DNA of 27,375 nt from IMG/VR virus record IMGVR_UViG_3300031772_002608, positions 1 to 27,375 of that record; one strand, given 5' to 3'. This document shows positions 15,507 to 22,812 of this stretch, one piece after another. Origin of the DNA: a virus. The position numbers were made by a program, and so were the translations under genes. Within the stretch, counting starts at the first letter, position 1; each line of letters begins with the position of its first letter. The notes below the pieces were generated by a model. That model saw only the letters and a program-made list of their open reading frames with translations. It made no database searches and was not told the origin of the DNA.

Positions 15507-15535
15507 AGTATATATGTGTTACATTATTAAGTCAA
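15507..15535 (-). promoter_or_regulatory. Sigma70-type promoter for the minus-strand block
   Basis: On the minus strand the intergenic region reads TTGACT (15535-15530), a 17-base spacer, then TATACT (15512-15507). Each hexamer is one mismatch from consensus and the spacing is ideal. Only 9 bases separate the -10 box from the nuclease ATG (15497), so transcription would start about 2-3 bases before the start codon, giving a leaderless or near-leaderless mRNA. It is the only strong promoter I see for the left block. Confidence 0.5.
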
Positions 15536-15557
15536 TTTAGAATATATCGGATTTTAT
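15536..15557. other. Plus-strand side of the divergent intergenic region
   Basis: The whole gap between the two divergent blocks is 60 bases (15498-15557). Beyond the minus-strand promoter it must also drive the plus block, but no equally convincing plus-strand promoter is visible. The best weak candidate is TTACAT (15519-15524) with TATATC (15543-15548), 18 bases apart. No hairpin or Shine-Dalgarno was seen. Confidence 0.3.
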
Positions 15558-16289
15558 ATGAAAGAATTTTTATCATTGTTTTTATTGTTGTTGTTGCCTA
15601 CGGGACTGTTTGCCGAAGAATTCCAATCTGGAGCAGTTTACGTTTATTACGGAAATCCCATCGAACAATACACAGAGAAATTAAAAATGGGACAAACCTA
15701 TGTTCTGAATAACCCTCTTTCTATTCTTCCCGATACCAACCAATCAATACTGTATTTTTCGAATGAATTAATTGCAAAAATTGACACTAACACAACACTT
15801 AATATAGTAACATTTGATCAAGAAATATTACAGTTGAATCAACCACCTTCAAAATTGAAAGTAGGAAAACACTCTCTGATACTGAATCTGGTATCAGGAG
15901 AAGTAGTATTGAATTCTACTAAACCCATCGTAGATTCCTCAATTATCGTATCCACACCATTCGGAGATGTTGAAATCAACGGTTCTTCTACTATTCTCCT
16001 TCAAGTAAAAGATGGCTCTTTATTAGTTTTTTGTTATTCTGGAGAAGTTACGGTCTATTCTAACCGAGGGAATGGAGACGTAATTAGTAAAAATAAACAA
16101 TTGGTTGTCACTCCCAATAAATTTCCTATGAGAGGCGACAATCGAAAATATATTCTTAATAAGAAGACTCTCAGTAAAGAAGAACAGTCCCCGTTCAATT
16201 TACTTTTGCCAAGAGAAGACATAAACATTCGTGGGGATGTCTTTTTTGCTCTTATAAATAAGAAAGTCGTTGGTATTAATATACATTGA
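15558..16289 (+). CDS. Secreted FecR-like domain protein
   Basis: A 243-residue protein with a Sec-type signal peptide: Lys near the start, a leucine-rich core (FLSLFLLLLLP) and a likely signal peptidase I site after GLFA. There is no lipobox cysteine. The mature part is all-beta; residues about 133-190 (VSTPFGDVEINGSSTILLQV, GSLLVFCYSGEVTVYS, GDVISKNKQLVVTP) show the FecR pattern of T-P-x-G-x-V-E/A followed by G-x-V-x-V and a K-x-x-Q-x-V-V-x-x-G-like end. FecR domains are usually periplasmic sensors or carbohydrate-associated beta-helical segments. A secreted protein as first gene of a phage replication operon is unusual; an envelope role such as superinfection exclusion is only a guess. Confidence 0.7.
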   Translation: MKEFLSLFLLLLLPTGLFAEEFQSGAVYVYYGNPIEQYTEKLKMGQTYVLNNPLSILPDTNQSILYFSNELIAKIDTNTTLNIVTFDQEILQLNQPPSKLKVGKHSLILNLVSGEVVLNSTKPIVDSSIIVSTPFGDVEINGSSTILLQVKDGSLLVFCYSGEVTVYSNRGNGDVISKNKQLVVTPNKFPMRGDNRKYILNKKTLSKEEQSPFNLLLPREDINIRGDVFFALINKKVVGINIH

Positions 16290-16321
16290 CGAAATTTATC
16301 ACTCGGTGTAGAAGTACATCG

Positions 16322-16591
16322 ATGAGCATGAATCAATTAGCATCCCTATCCGAAGACGAATTGTGTTTACTTTTGTTTGTTTTAAACGAACGATTCCCAG
16401 CTAAATTTCCGATTGACAGGAACATGTTGTTATCTTATAATATTAAGTGTATGGTTCATTATCTACAGAAAATTTCTGGAGATGTAAAAGATGAATATAA
16501 ACCTTTATTTGAAAGTCTCTTCTTTAAGATAACTCATGAAATGGGTCATGAAGTAGAGGTAAAAGAAAATCTTCCTGTTTCAATTAACTAA
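16322..16591 (+). CDS. Hypothetical small helical protein
   Basis: An 89-residue protein (MSMNQLASLSEDELCLLLFV) that I do not recognise. It looks all-helical, with no metal or catalytic motif apart from an HEMGHEVEV run whose His-Glu-x-x-His spelling recalls metalloprotease HExxH (here HEMGH) but lies near the C-terminus. The start is uncertain: ATG 16322, ATG 16328, or TTG 16286, which would overlap the FecR stop as TTGA and add 12 residues. No Shine-Dalgarno precedes any of them. One base separates its stop from the DNA polymerase ATG, so it is co-transcribed with the polymerase. Confidence 0.55.
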   Translation: MSMNQLASLSEDELCLLLFVLNERFPAKFPIDRNMLLSYNIKCMVHYLQKISGDVKDEYKPLFESLFFKITHEMGHEVEVKENLPVSIN

Positions 16592-16592
16592 A

Positions 16593-19238
16593 ATGTATCA
16601 AAATATATTCATAGACCGAAGAACTTCCACTGTTTATTTGTGGGATGACGAACGGGGATTCAAAACTTTCCCCTATCAAAAATACGCATACAAGAAACAA
16701 GTAGGAGGAAAATATCGTTCGATTTATGGAGATGAATTAACCAAAGTTTTGAATTTTGATGATAAGAGTGCTGATTTGTTTGAATCTGATGTTCATGCAG
16801 AAATTCGAACATTAATTGATTTGTATGACACCGATGAACCATCCAAAGGTCATAAAATAGGTATAATCGATATCGAGGTTGACATTGAAGGTGGGTATCC
16901 AAACATCGAATTGGCCGACAAAACAATCATATCAATTGCTGTATTAGATAAAGCGACTTCCAAGTATCATGTTTTCATTCTTGATGTAGAAAAAAAAGTC
17001 GAAGAAATTGATAATAATGAATTATCATTGAGAGTGTTCGATGACGAAGAAACCATGTTGATGTCGTTTCTTGATAAATGGCAGGAATGGGGATTTACAA
17101 TTATTACGGGATGGAACGCAGATGGATTCGACATGCCTTATCTCTATACCAGAATAAAAGGATGTATTAATGCAAAGGCTGCCAAATGCCTTTCTCCTGT
17201 AGGATTATGTTACATCAACCCACACAAGAAATTATTGACAATCGCAGGAATATCAATTTTGGATTACCTTCTATTATACAAAAAGTTTAGTGGAAAGAAT
17301 GAACCAACCTATGCTTTGGGACCAATCGGAAAAAAGGTTGTAGGAATGGACAAGATCCAATATAAGGGAAATTTGGCGGATTTGTTCAGAACGGATATCA
17401 AAAAATTTATTGAGTATAACTTAACCGACGTTAAAATTGTAGATGCGTTGGATAAAAAGTTACAATTCATTGATTTGGCAAAACGTATTTGTCATGTAGG
17501 GCATGTTCCTTATGAAAGTTTCGCAATGTCAAGTAGATACCTTGAGGGAGCTATTTTGATGTTCTTGAAAAGAAATGGTGGATATATTGCACCGAATAAA
17601 TCTTTGACCGGAAGAGATGAATACGAAGAACAATTAGAGGAAGGATCCGAAGGATTTAGCGGTGCATACGTAAAAGAGCCTGTTCCTGGTAGATATGATT
17701 GGGTATTTGATTTGGATTTAACTTCCATGTATCCCAATATTCTAATTAGTTTGAATATTTCTCCAGAAACCAAGGCTGGTAAGGTAACAAAAATAACATT
17801 GTCTGAAGACGGAATAAAACAACGAACGAAACATTTGGTTGAAGAGTATAAGAGATTGAATGTTGACGTGACAATGGAAAACTTCATTGATAGAGAAATT
17901 AAGAAATTTGATACCGACTTATTCGTGAAAGGAAAGATTGATGTATATCAAGTCGGTGGAATAGATTATACAAGAGATGAATTCGAAAGATTGGTAAGGG
18001 ATTCAAATTATTCGATTAGTTCTAACGGAATTTTATATCGTCAAGACAAACGTGGTGTTATTCCAGAAATCTTGAGTAAATGGTTCCAACAAAGAAAGGA
18101 TATGAGAAAGAAGGCATCCGAATGTCGAAAATCAGGAGACATCGAAGGATATTTTTTCAACAATCAAATCCAACAAGTTTGGAAAATTTTGTTAAACTCA
18201 TTATATGGTGTATTAGGGTTGCCGGTATTTCGTTTTTATGATTTGGATAATGCTGAAGCGGTAACAACCACAGGCGTCTCGATTATTAGAACTACAGCTA
18301 GGGTAATCAATGAATATTACAAAAATGTATTGGAAGTTAATGAAGGAGATTGGGTCATTTACACCGATACCGATTCTTGTTTCGTAGATTCTATTCCAAT
18401 CATCCGAAAGAAATTTCCTGATATAGATTTTAAGGATGAAACAAAAATGACGGAAGCCATCTTGATTGTAACCGGAGAAGTTCAATTATTTGTTAATAAT
18501 TTCTATAATCTAATGGCAAAGAAATTTTACAATCTTGATTCTCATACATTTGATGCCAAACAAGAAGTTATTTCCAAGACTTCTGTATGGTTAGCTAAAA
18601 AAAGATATGCCCAATGGATTATTCATAAAGAAGGAATGTTATTAGATCATCCCGAATTGGAAGTTAAAGGAATCGATATAGTAAGAACATCATTTCCAGC
18701 TAAATTTAGAGAATTCATGGGTGGATTTGTTAAAGATCTTCTTAGAGGGGAACCACAAGAAAAATTGGACGAGGATATATTAACATTTAAAGAATCGGTA
18801 AAGACTCTTGATGTAATTTCTATTGCTAAGAATACGTCTGTTAAGTTTGTGAGCAACGACGGTAAACACAATTACAATCCGGATACGAGAAAACCATTCC
18901 AAAATGTAAAGGGTACTCCCGCGCAAGTAAAAGCATGTAATTATTACAATGACCTTCTCGATAAATGGGAATTAACTAAATCGGTAGAGCCAATCCATCA
19001 TGGACAAAAAATTAAATGGGTATATTTGAAAGAGAATCAATATGGTATTGATTGTTTAGCTATGAAGGCTGATGGGAATGATGCCGATAAGATAACATCG
19101 TTTATTAATGAATATGTAGATAGAACGGCGATGTTTGAGAAGGAATTGGTTAGTAAATTAGAAGACTTCTATAAAGTATTCAAATGGCAGTTTCCGAATA
19201 CATCCATGAAGACGGCTGAACAATTTTTTGAGTTTTAA
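16593..19238 (+). CDS. 43: Family B DNA polymerase (T4 gp43-like)
   Basis: An 881-residue replicative polymerase. The 3'-5' exonuclease shows Exo I IIDIEV (Asp93, Glu95), Exo II GWNADGFDMPYL (173-184) and Exo III YNLTD (275-279). The polymerase shows motif A FDLDLTSMYPN (372-382, Asp375), motif B KILLNSLYGVLG (around 530) and motif C YTDTDSCF (around 590). Length and order fit T4-type gp43. The C-terminus, MKTAEQFFEF, corresponds to the clamp-binding tail of T4/RB69 polymerase. Both proofreading and polymerising residues are intact. The operon continues directly into the Mom-like gene (one base between TAA and ATG), with clamp and clamp loader about 3 kb downstream. Confidence 0.97.
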   Translation: MYQNIFIDRRTSTVYLWDDERGFKTFPYQKYAYKKQVGGKYRSIYGDELTKVLNFDDKSADLFESDVHAEIRTLIDLYDTDEPSKGHKIGIIDIEVDIEGGYPNIELADKTIISIAVLDKATSKYHVFILDVEKKVEEIDNNELSLRVFDDEETMLMSFLDKWQEWGFTIITGWNADGFDMPYLYTRIKGCINAKAAKCLSPVGLCYINPHKKLLTIAGISILDYLLLYKKFSGKNEPTYALGPIGKKVVGMDKIQYKGNLADLFRTDIKKFIEYNLTDVKIVDALDKKLQFIDLAKRICHVGHVPYESFAMSSRYLEGAILMFLKRNGGYIAPNKSLTGRDEYEEQLEEGSEGFSGAYVKEPVPGRYDWVFDLDLTSMYPNILISLNISPETKAGKVTKITLSEDGIKQRTKHLVEEYKRLNVDVTMENFIDREIKKFDTDLFVKGKIDVYQVGGIDYTRDEFERLVRDSNYSISSNGILYRQDKRGVIPEILSKWFQQRKDMRKKASECRKSGDIEGYFFNNQIQQVWKILLNSLYGVLGLPVFRFYDLDNAEAVTTTGVSIIRTTARVINEYYKNVLEVNEGDWVIYTDTDSCFVDSIPIIRKKFPDIDFKDETKMTEAILIVTGEVQLFVNNFYNLMAKKFYNLDSHTFDAKQEVISKTSVWLAKKRYAQWIIHKEGMLLDHPELEVKGIDIVRTSFPAKFREFMGGFVKDLLRGEPQEKLDEDILTFKESVKTLDVISIAKNTSVKFVSNDGKHNYNPDTRKPFQNVKGTPAQVKACNYYNDLLDKWELTKSVEPIHHGQKIKWVYLKENQYGIDCLAMKADGNDADKITSFINEYVDRTAMFEKELVSKLEDFYKVFKWQFPNTSMKTAEQFFEF

Positions 19239-19239
19239 A

Positions 19240-20043
19240 ATGATCATAAAGGTAATAGATAATCTAACTGCATTGGAATTGATATTCAATAACCATTACA
19301 GTAAGATTATGCCTCGTTTAACTAAACATTGTCTCGGAGCATACGAAAATGATAAATTAGTTGGTATATTGACTTTGGGGTGGGGTACCAGACCATTACA
19401 TACTATTAAGAAATTGTTTCCTTCATTGACAAGTAAGGACTATTTTGAAATAGGTAAAATGTGTATGTTAGAATCCATGCCTAAGAATTCCGAGTCACAA
19501 CTCTTATCTGCAACAATTGATTGGATAAAAAAGAATCAACCACAGATAAAAATCCTTTTTACTTGGGCCGATGGAATATTAGGGAAGCCAGGATATGTCT
19601 ATCAATCGGCTAACTTGCTTTACGGAGGATTCATCTGGACCGACTTGTATATTACTGCCGAAGGAGAAAAAGTTCATCCAAGGACATCGCAAGGATTAAC
19701 GAACAAAGGAGATAAAATTTGTGGTCACAGACCAACTAAAGATTTCATGATTAAAAACGGATGGAATCATTACAAAGGCAAACAATTCCGTTATTTATAT
19801 TTTCTATGCAACAAAATAGAAAAAAAGAAATTATTGACAGTATCAACAGTTCAGTGGACTATAGATTATCCCAAGAGTAAAGATTTGGAATGGCAAATAC
19901 AAGACCTGACTACCAGAGAATGGAAGTTCACCGATAATATTCTTTACAATAAAGAAGCAGTGAGTGTAGCCAATAAAAAAGTTACATCAAATACTAATAA
20001 GATTGAAATTGTTAAAACTGCTAGACAATTCTTTGAATTTTAA
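19240..20043 (+). CDS. Mom-like GNAT-fold protein, possible DNA adenine-modification enzyme
   Basis: A 267-residue protein from ATG 19240. The pattern HYSKIMPR, GAYENDKLVGILTLGWGT, EIGKMCML, and then ADGILGKPGYVYQSANLLYGG (around residues 109-129), RTSQG and KGKQFRYLYFL matches the Mom family, as in phage Mu, which converts adenine in DNA to N6-methylcarbamoyl-adenine and protects against restriction. Many phage GNAT-like proteins of this type are unstudied, so the reaction is inferred. After the catalytic part (up to about residue 195) a tail follows, ending KTARQFFEF, nearly the same as the polymerase C-terminus. This suggests attachment to the sliding clamp and modification behind the fork. 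It starts one base after the polymerase stop. Confidence 0.65.
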   Translation: MIIKVIDNLTALELIFNNHYSKIMPRLTKHCLGAYENDKLVGILTLGWGTRPLHTIKKLFPSLTSKDYFEIGKMCMLESMPKNSESQLLSATIDWIKKNQPQIKILFTWADGILGKPGYVYQSANLLYGGFIWTDLYITAEGEKVHPRTSQGLTNKGDKICGHRPTKDFMIKNGWNHYKGKQFRYLYFLCNKIEKKKLLTVSTVQWTIDYPKSKDLEWQIQDLTTREWKFTDNILYNKEAVSVANKKVTSNTNKIEIVKTARQFFEF

Positions 20044-20044
20044 T

Positions 20045-20308
20045 ATGAAAACATCTGATTATCCATACGGTAGAGTAACCAAGACATTGAAAAAGGCGGC
20101 CGCATATCTCAATAGAAATTATAAATCCATTATCAATGAGTCGTTTAAATTGGAGCCGGATTTAACTTACGATGATATTGCTCATTCATTTGATTATCCA
20201 TGTTATTTAGATATGCCTAAATCCATATTCGGTAGATTAAATACTGATGAAGTCGATTGGTTACAGGAAGGATGGTTCGATTTAGTTGAAAGGCATAAAA
20301 AGAAATGA
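20045..20308 (+). CDS. Hypothetical small protein
   Basis: An 87-residue protein from ATG 20045, one base after the stop of the Mom-like gene. It begins MKTSDYPYGRVTKTLKKAAAYL; the middle (LEPDLTYDDIAHSFDYPCYLD) is acidic and aromatic and the end is basic (ERHKKK). I recognise no domain. It is linked to the next gene by an ATGA overlap, so it belongs to the replication operon. No Shine-Dalgarno. Function unknown. Confidence 0.6.
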   Translation: MKTSDYPYGRVTKTLKKAAAYLNRNYKSIINESFKLEPDLTYDDIAHSFDYPCYLDMPKSIFGRLNTDEVDWLQEGWFDLVERHKKK

Positions 20309-20757
20309 AAATATTATTTTTAGATATAGACGGTGTTCTTAATCGACTCAAACCACAAAGAAACGGATACTGTGGTTTTGACCCAATTTGTGTAGAAAAT
20401 TTGAATTATGTATTGTTGACTATACCCGACCTTTATATTGTCATATCATCTTCTTGGAGATACATGATATCTCCCAGAACTATGACATTAGAAGGATTTG
20501 AATTCATGTTATTAGCAAGTGGAGTTTGTTGTAAGGCGAGAGTTGCTGGTGCCACAGTTCGGGATGATGCTATTCCAGAAAGATCGGACCAAGTTAAACA
20601 TTGGTTGGATACTCATCCAGAAGTCACCAAACACTTGGCATTAGATGATATGTGTTGGGAATTTGGTTCACGAAATGTAATTTCTCTAAGAACAGATTCA
20701 CATGTTGGATTGACGGAAAAAGAATCAAAACAAATTATTAATCACTTTAAATCATGA
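20305..20757 (+). CDS. HAD domain protein of the 'Swiss army knife' RNA-repair type
   Basis: A 150-residue protein opening MKILFLDIDGVLNRLKP (HAD motif I, nucleophile Asp7, acid/base Asp9). VISSSWR (around residues 46-52) is motif II with the phosphate-binding serine, and LALDDMCWEF (around 112-121) is the C-terminal aspartate motif. The LDIDGVLN plus SSSWR combination fits the HAD subgroup first described as a domain of RNA-repair proteins and frequent as a stand-alone phage protein. A phosphatase on nucleic-acid ends or nucleotides is plausible. Its start and stop both overlap neighbours by ATGA. Confidence 0.75.
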   Translation: MKILFLDIDGVLNRLKPQRNGYCGFDPICVENLNYVLLTIPDLYIVISSSWRYMISPRTMTLEGFEFMLLASGVCCKARVAGATVRDDAIPERSDQVKHWLDTHPEVTKHLALDDMCWEFGSRNVISLRTDSHVGLTEKESKQIINHFKS

Positions 20758-21182
20758 CACCATACGTTTTAGGATATGCGTTTTACAATAAAGAGGATGG
20801 ACTTTATGTTGCTCTTATAGAGAAAACAAGACCAGACTGGCAAAAGGGCAAATTGAATGGAATAGGTGGTAAGATTGAACTGAACGAAAATCCTTTGGAT
20901 GCTATGCGCCGAGAATTTGAAGAAGAAACTTCGGTCAGAAATATGGGGTGGAAATTATTTTGTCAATTTCATGACGATAAAGATTTTTACATTTATTGTT
21001 ACATGTCATTTCCTGATGTCGAACCAAAAACTATGACGGATGAAAAGGTTGGATTATATATGGTAAATAAATTACCAAACAATATCATCCCAAATCTACG
21101 ATGGTTGATACCTATGTCTTTGTCATTTAACTACGGAGAGCCGGCAGAACAATTCGTGGTTAAAAAGTGTATAAAATCTTGA
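20754..21182 (+). CDS. NUDIX hydrolase
   Basis: A 142-residue protein. The NUDIX box spans residues 38-60: GGKIELNE, then REFEEETSV. The consensus is G-x5-E-x7-R-E-U-x-E-E-x-G-U; all metal-binding glutamates are present, while the final glycine is threonine. The N-terminal strand (VLGYAFYNKEDGLYVALIEKTRPDW) and W-Q-K-G-K-L-N-G-I-G-G lead into the box as usual. NUDIX enzymes cleave nucleoside diphosphates linked to another group, such as oxidised dNTPs, ADP-ribose or NADH. With a MazG-like and a macrodomain protein directly downstream, nucleotide-pool cleaning or ADP-ribose removal are the main options. Confidence 0.88.
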   Translation: MTPYVLGYAFYNKEDGLYVALIEKTRPDWQKGKLNGIGGKIELNENPLDAMRREFEEETSVRNMGWKLFCQFHDDKDFYIYCYMSFPDVEPKTMTDEKVGLYMVNKLPNNIIPNLRWLIPMSLSFNYGEPAEQFVVKKCIKS

Positions 21183-21211
21183 TTCTTCCATTTGATGTCG
21201 TAAAATATATC

Positions 21212-21469
21212 ATGAAAATACAGTTTTTTGCTAGTGATGTAAAATTAGAGTTGGAAAAGCTTCGAGAGAAAGATACAAATCCTGTACATTCTGTTCATGA
21301 GGGTTATGCACAAATTCTTGAAGAAGTGGATGAACTTTGGGAAGAAGTTCGAAAAAAATCTAAAAATAGGGATTACCGATCAATGTATATTGAATTGGTT
21401 CAAATTTCTGCACGTTCACAGAGATTAGCAGAAGATATAGTAGTAAATCGCATTAATAAAGTCGTATGA
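21212..21469 (+). CDS. MazG-like nucleotide pyrophosphohydrolase
   Basis: An 85-residue all-alpha protein from ATG 21212. The block SVHEGYAQILEEVDELWEEV (around residues 27-46) has the E-x-x-E-x(12-28)-E-x-x-D-like metal-binding arrangement of all-alpha NTP pyrophosphatases (MazG/dUTPase-2 superfamily). EIVQISARSQRLAED-like text follows, providing the second helix pair. These enzymes hydrolyse non-canonical or regulatory NTPs, and phage MazG-like proteins have been proposed to lower (p)ppGpp or damaged nucleotides. The gene starts 29 bases after the NUDIX stop and ends with an ATGA overlap into the macrodomain gene. Confidence 0.72.
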   Translation: MKIQFFASDVKLELEKLREKDTNPVHSVHEGYAQILEEVDELWEEVRKKSKNRDYRSMYIELVQISARSQRLAEDIVVNRINKVV

Positions 21470-22023
21470 GTTTCCAAATTATAGATACATCTCTTTTCGA
21501 TACCAAGGTAGGAGCTTACGTAAATACCATTAATTGCGTCGGTGCAATGGGCGCTGGGGTAGCATTGGAATTCAAGAAACGATATCCAACAATGTTTTCT
21601 GACTATAAACAAAAATGTTATCTAAAAGAAATCAAACCAGGAGATTGTTACGTCTATAAAGAAGTAGATGGAGTTTACATTTTGGGGTTAGCCGTAAAGA
21701 ATGACTGGAAACAATGGAGTACTATGGAATGGATTGACCAGAGTATTAAATCCATGAAGTTAATAATAATGGAAAGTGATATCAAATCGGTATCAATGCC
21801 ATTACCTGGTGGAAAGAATGGGAGAAGAGGCCCTTACGGTCCCGTTCCAAACTTCACCGTTCCAATTGAAGACAAGATTGAATTAACTAAATTCATAGAA
21901 AAACAACTATCCTCGTTTGCCGATAAATTTAACATAGAAATTAACTTATGCATTCCGTCTGATGTTGTAGTTGCCGTTCCTAAGAAAGACGATTTGACGT
22001 TGGACCAATTCTTTTCGGTATAA
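21466..22023 (+). CDS. DarG/TARG1-like macrodomain protein with a C-terminal clamp-binding-like tail
   Basis: A 185-residue protein. The ADP-ribose-binding core is YVNTINCVGAMGAGVALEFK (residues 18-37) with the asparagines and glycine loop of macrodomains of the DarG/TARG1 type. LAVKNDWKQWS (75-85) corresponds to the DarG F-P-T-K-x-x-W block, and Lys78 lines up with the catalytic lysine that removes ADP-ribose from DNA. SVSMPLPGGKNGRRG (109-122) is the second phosphate loop. Residues 150-176 look like a linker, and the C-terminus is LTLDQFFSV, similar to the polymerase tail. I infer a DNA-ADP-ribosyl hydrolase that may counter DarT-type host toxins at the fork. Confidence 0.78.
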   Translation: MSFQIIDTSLFDTKVGAYVNTINCVGAMGAGVALEFKKRYPTMFSDYKQKCYLKEIKPGDCYVYKEVDGVYILGLAVKNDWKQWSTMEWIDQSIKSMKLIIMESDIKSVSMPLPGGKNGRRGPYGPVPNFTVPIEDKIELTKFIEKQLSSFADKFNIEINLCIPSDVVVAVPKKDDLTLDQFFSV

Positions 22024-22063
22024 AAAATAGACAATTACATCAAACACACTTAAACTAAACATT
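22024..22063 (+). other. Short intergenic leader of the sliding clamp gene
   Basis: A 40-base A/C-rich gap with no hairpin, no Shine-Dalgarno and no convincing promoter. It is one of the longest gaps in the plus block, so a clamp-specific transcript or an unstructured leader is possible, but nothing in the sequence proves either. Confidence 0.3.
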
Positions 22064-22810
22064 ATGGAAAAATCACAAATAGACTCATTCATTAAAAAGT
22101 ATTATCTCAATGGAACCTTAAACCAAGTTCGTTGGGTTAGTAAAGATAAAACATTATCAACCACGGCTATGACGCCTGACCGAAAGTTCTTGGCTCAAGT
22201 AGTATTAGATAAATTCGATGCATTTGAAGATGTTGAAGTCGGGGTGTTGGATACGTCAACCTATTTAAAGATGTTAAACGTAGTTGGTAGCGACGTTACA
22301 TTCAATCTTACTCGTGACCCGGATGATAATTCGAGAGTGACTTCGGTTACTATTGCTGATGCAAAAACGGAATCATCCATTGTTGCCGGTGATTTATCGG
22401 TTATTGCCGAATCTCCAAAGATGAAAACAATTCCAAATCCCGAAGTGGAAATTAAACTCAATGAAGACTTTATCTCAAGGTTCTTGAAAGCGAAAAATGC
22501 TCTTCCTGACGTGGATTTGTTCACTCTTGCTATGAACAAGAAAAGAGGTCGCCTCGAAATGGTTTTGGGATTCAGCACTTCCAGCAATATCAATAGAATT
22601 TCCCTTGAAGTCGAAACGGCAGATGGAAAGGATAAGGTCACTAAACCTATCAATTTCTCCGCTAAGATTTTAAAAGAAATCTTAACAGCCAATCCTGATT
22701 GTAAGGACAATATCTTGAAAGTATCCGAACAAGGATTGTCATTCGTAGAATTTACGAGTGGGAATGTATCAACGAAGTATTACATGATTAAGATAGACTC
22801 CGAGGATTAA
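22064..22810 (+). CDS. 45: Sliding clamp, DNA polymerase processivity factor (T4 gp45-like)
   Basis: A 248-residue protein. The size and two-domain repeat pattern fit the T4 gp45 clamp, which forms a trimeric ring that tethers the polymerase and other proteins to DNA. The N-terminal half includes GVLDTSTYLKMLNVVG and VTFNLTRD, and the C-terminal half includes VDLFTLAMNKKRGRLEMVLGFS and ISLEVETADG, ending in FVEFTSGNVSTKYYMIKID. Its position immediately before a gp44-like clamp loader (2-base gap) strongly supports the call. In T4 relatives the clamp also activates late transcription. The leader before ATG 22064 is A-rich and has no Shine-Dalgarno. Confidence 0.87.
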   Translation: MEKSQIDSFIKKYYLNGTLNQVRWVSKDKTLSTTAMTPDRKFLAQVVLDKFDAFEDVEVGVLDTSTYLKMLNVVGSDVTFNLTRDPDDNSRVTSVTIADAKTESSIVAGDLSVIAESPKMKTIPNPEVEIKLNEDFISRFLKAKNALPDVDLFTLAMNKKRGRLEMVLGFSTSSNINRISLEVETADGKDKVTKPINFSAKILKEILTANPDCKDNILKVSEQGLSFVEFTSGNVSTKYYMIKIDSED

Positions 22811-22812
22811 TT

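Noticed and set aside
16540-16560. HEMGH as a zinc metalloprotease motif in the 89-residue protein
   Set aside because: The protein is too small, the motif is near the C-terminus and no other protease feature is visible; probably a chance HExxH.
17510-17887. Minus-strand frame of 125 residues inside DNA polymerase
   Set aside because: It is a shadow of the polymerase coding sequence around motif A, whose residues are intact on the plus strand.
22261-22710. Minus-strand frame of 149 residues inside the sliding clamp gene
   Set aside because: It is a long antisense shadow without a ribosome site or recognisable domain; the clamp is strongly supported on the plus strand.
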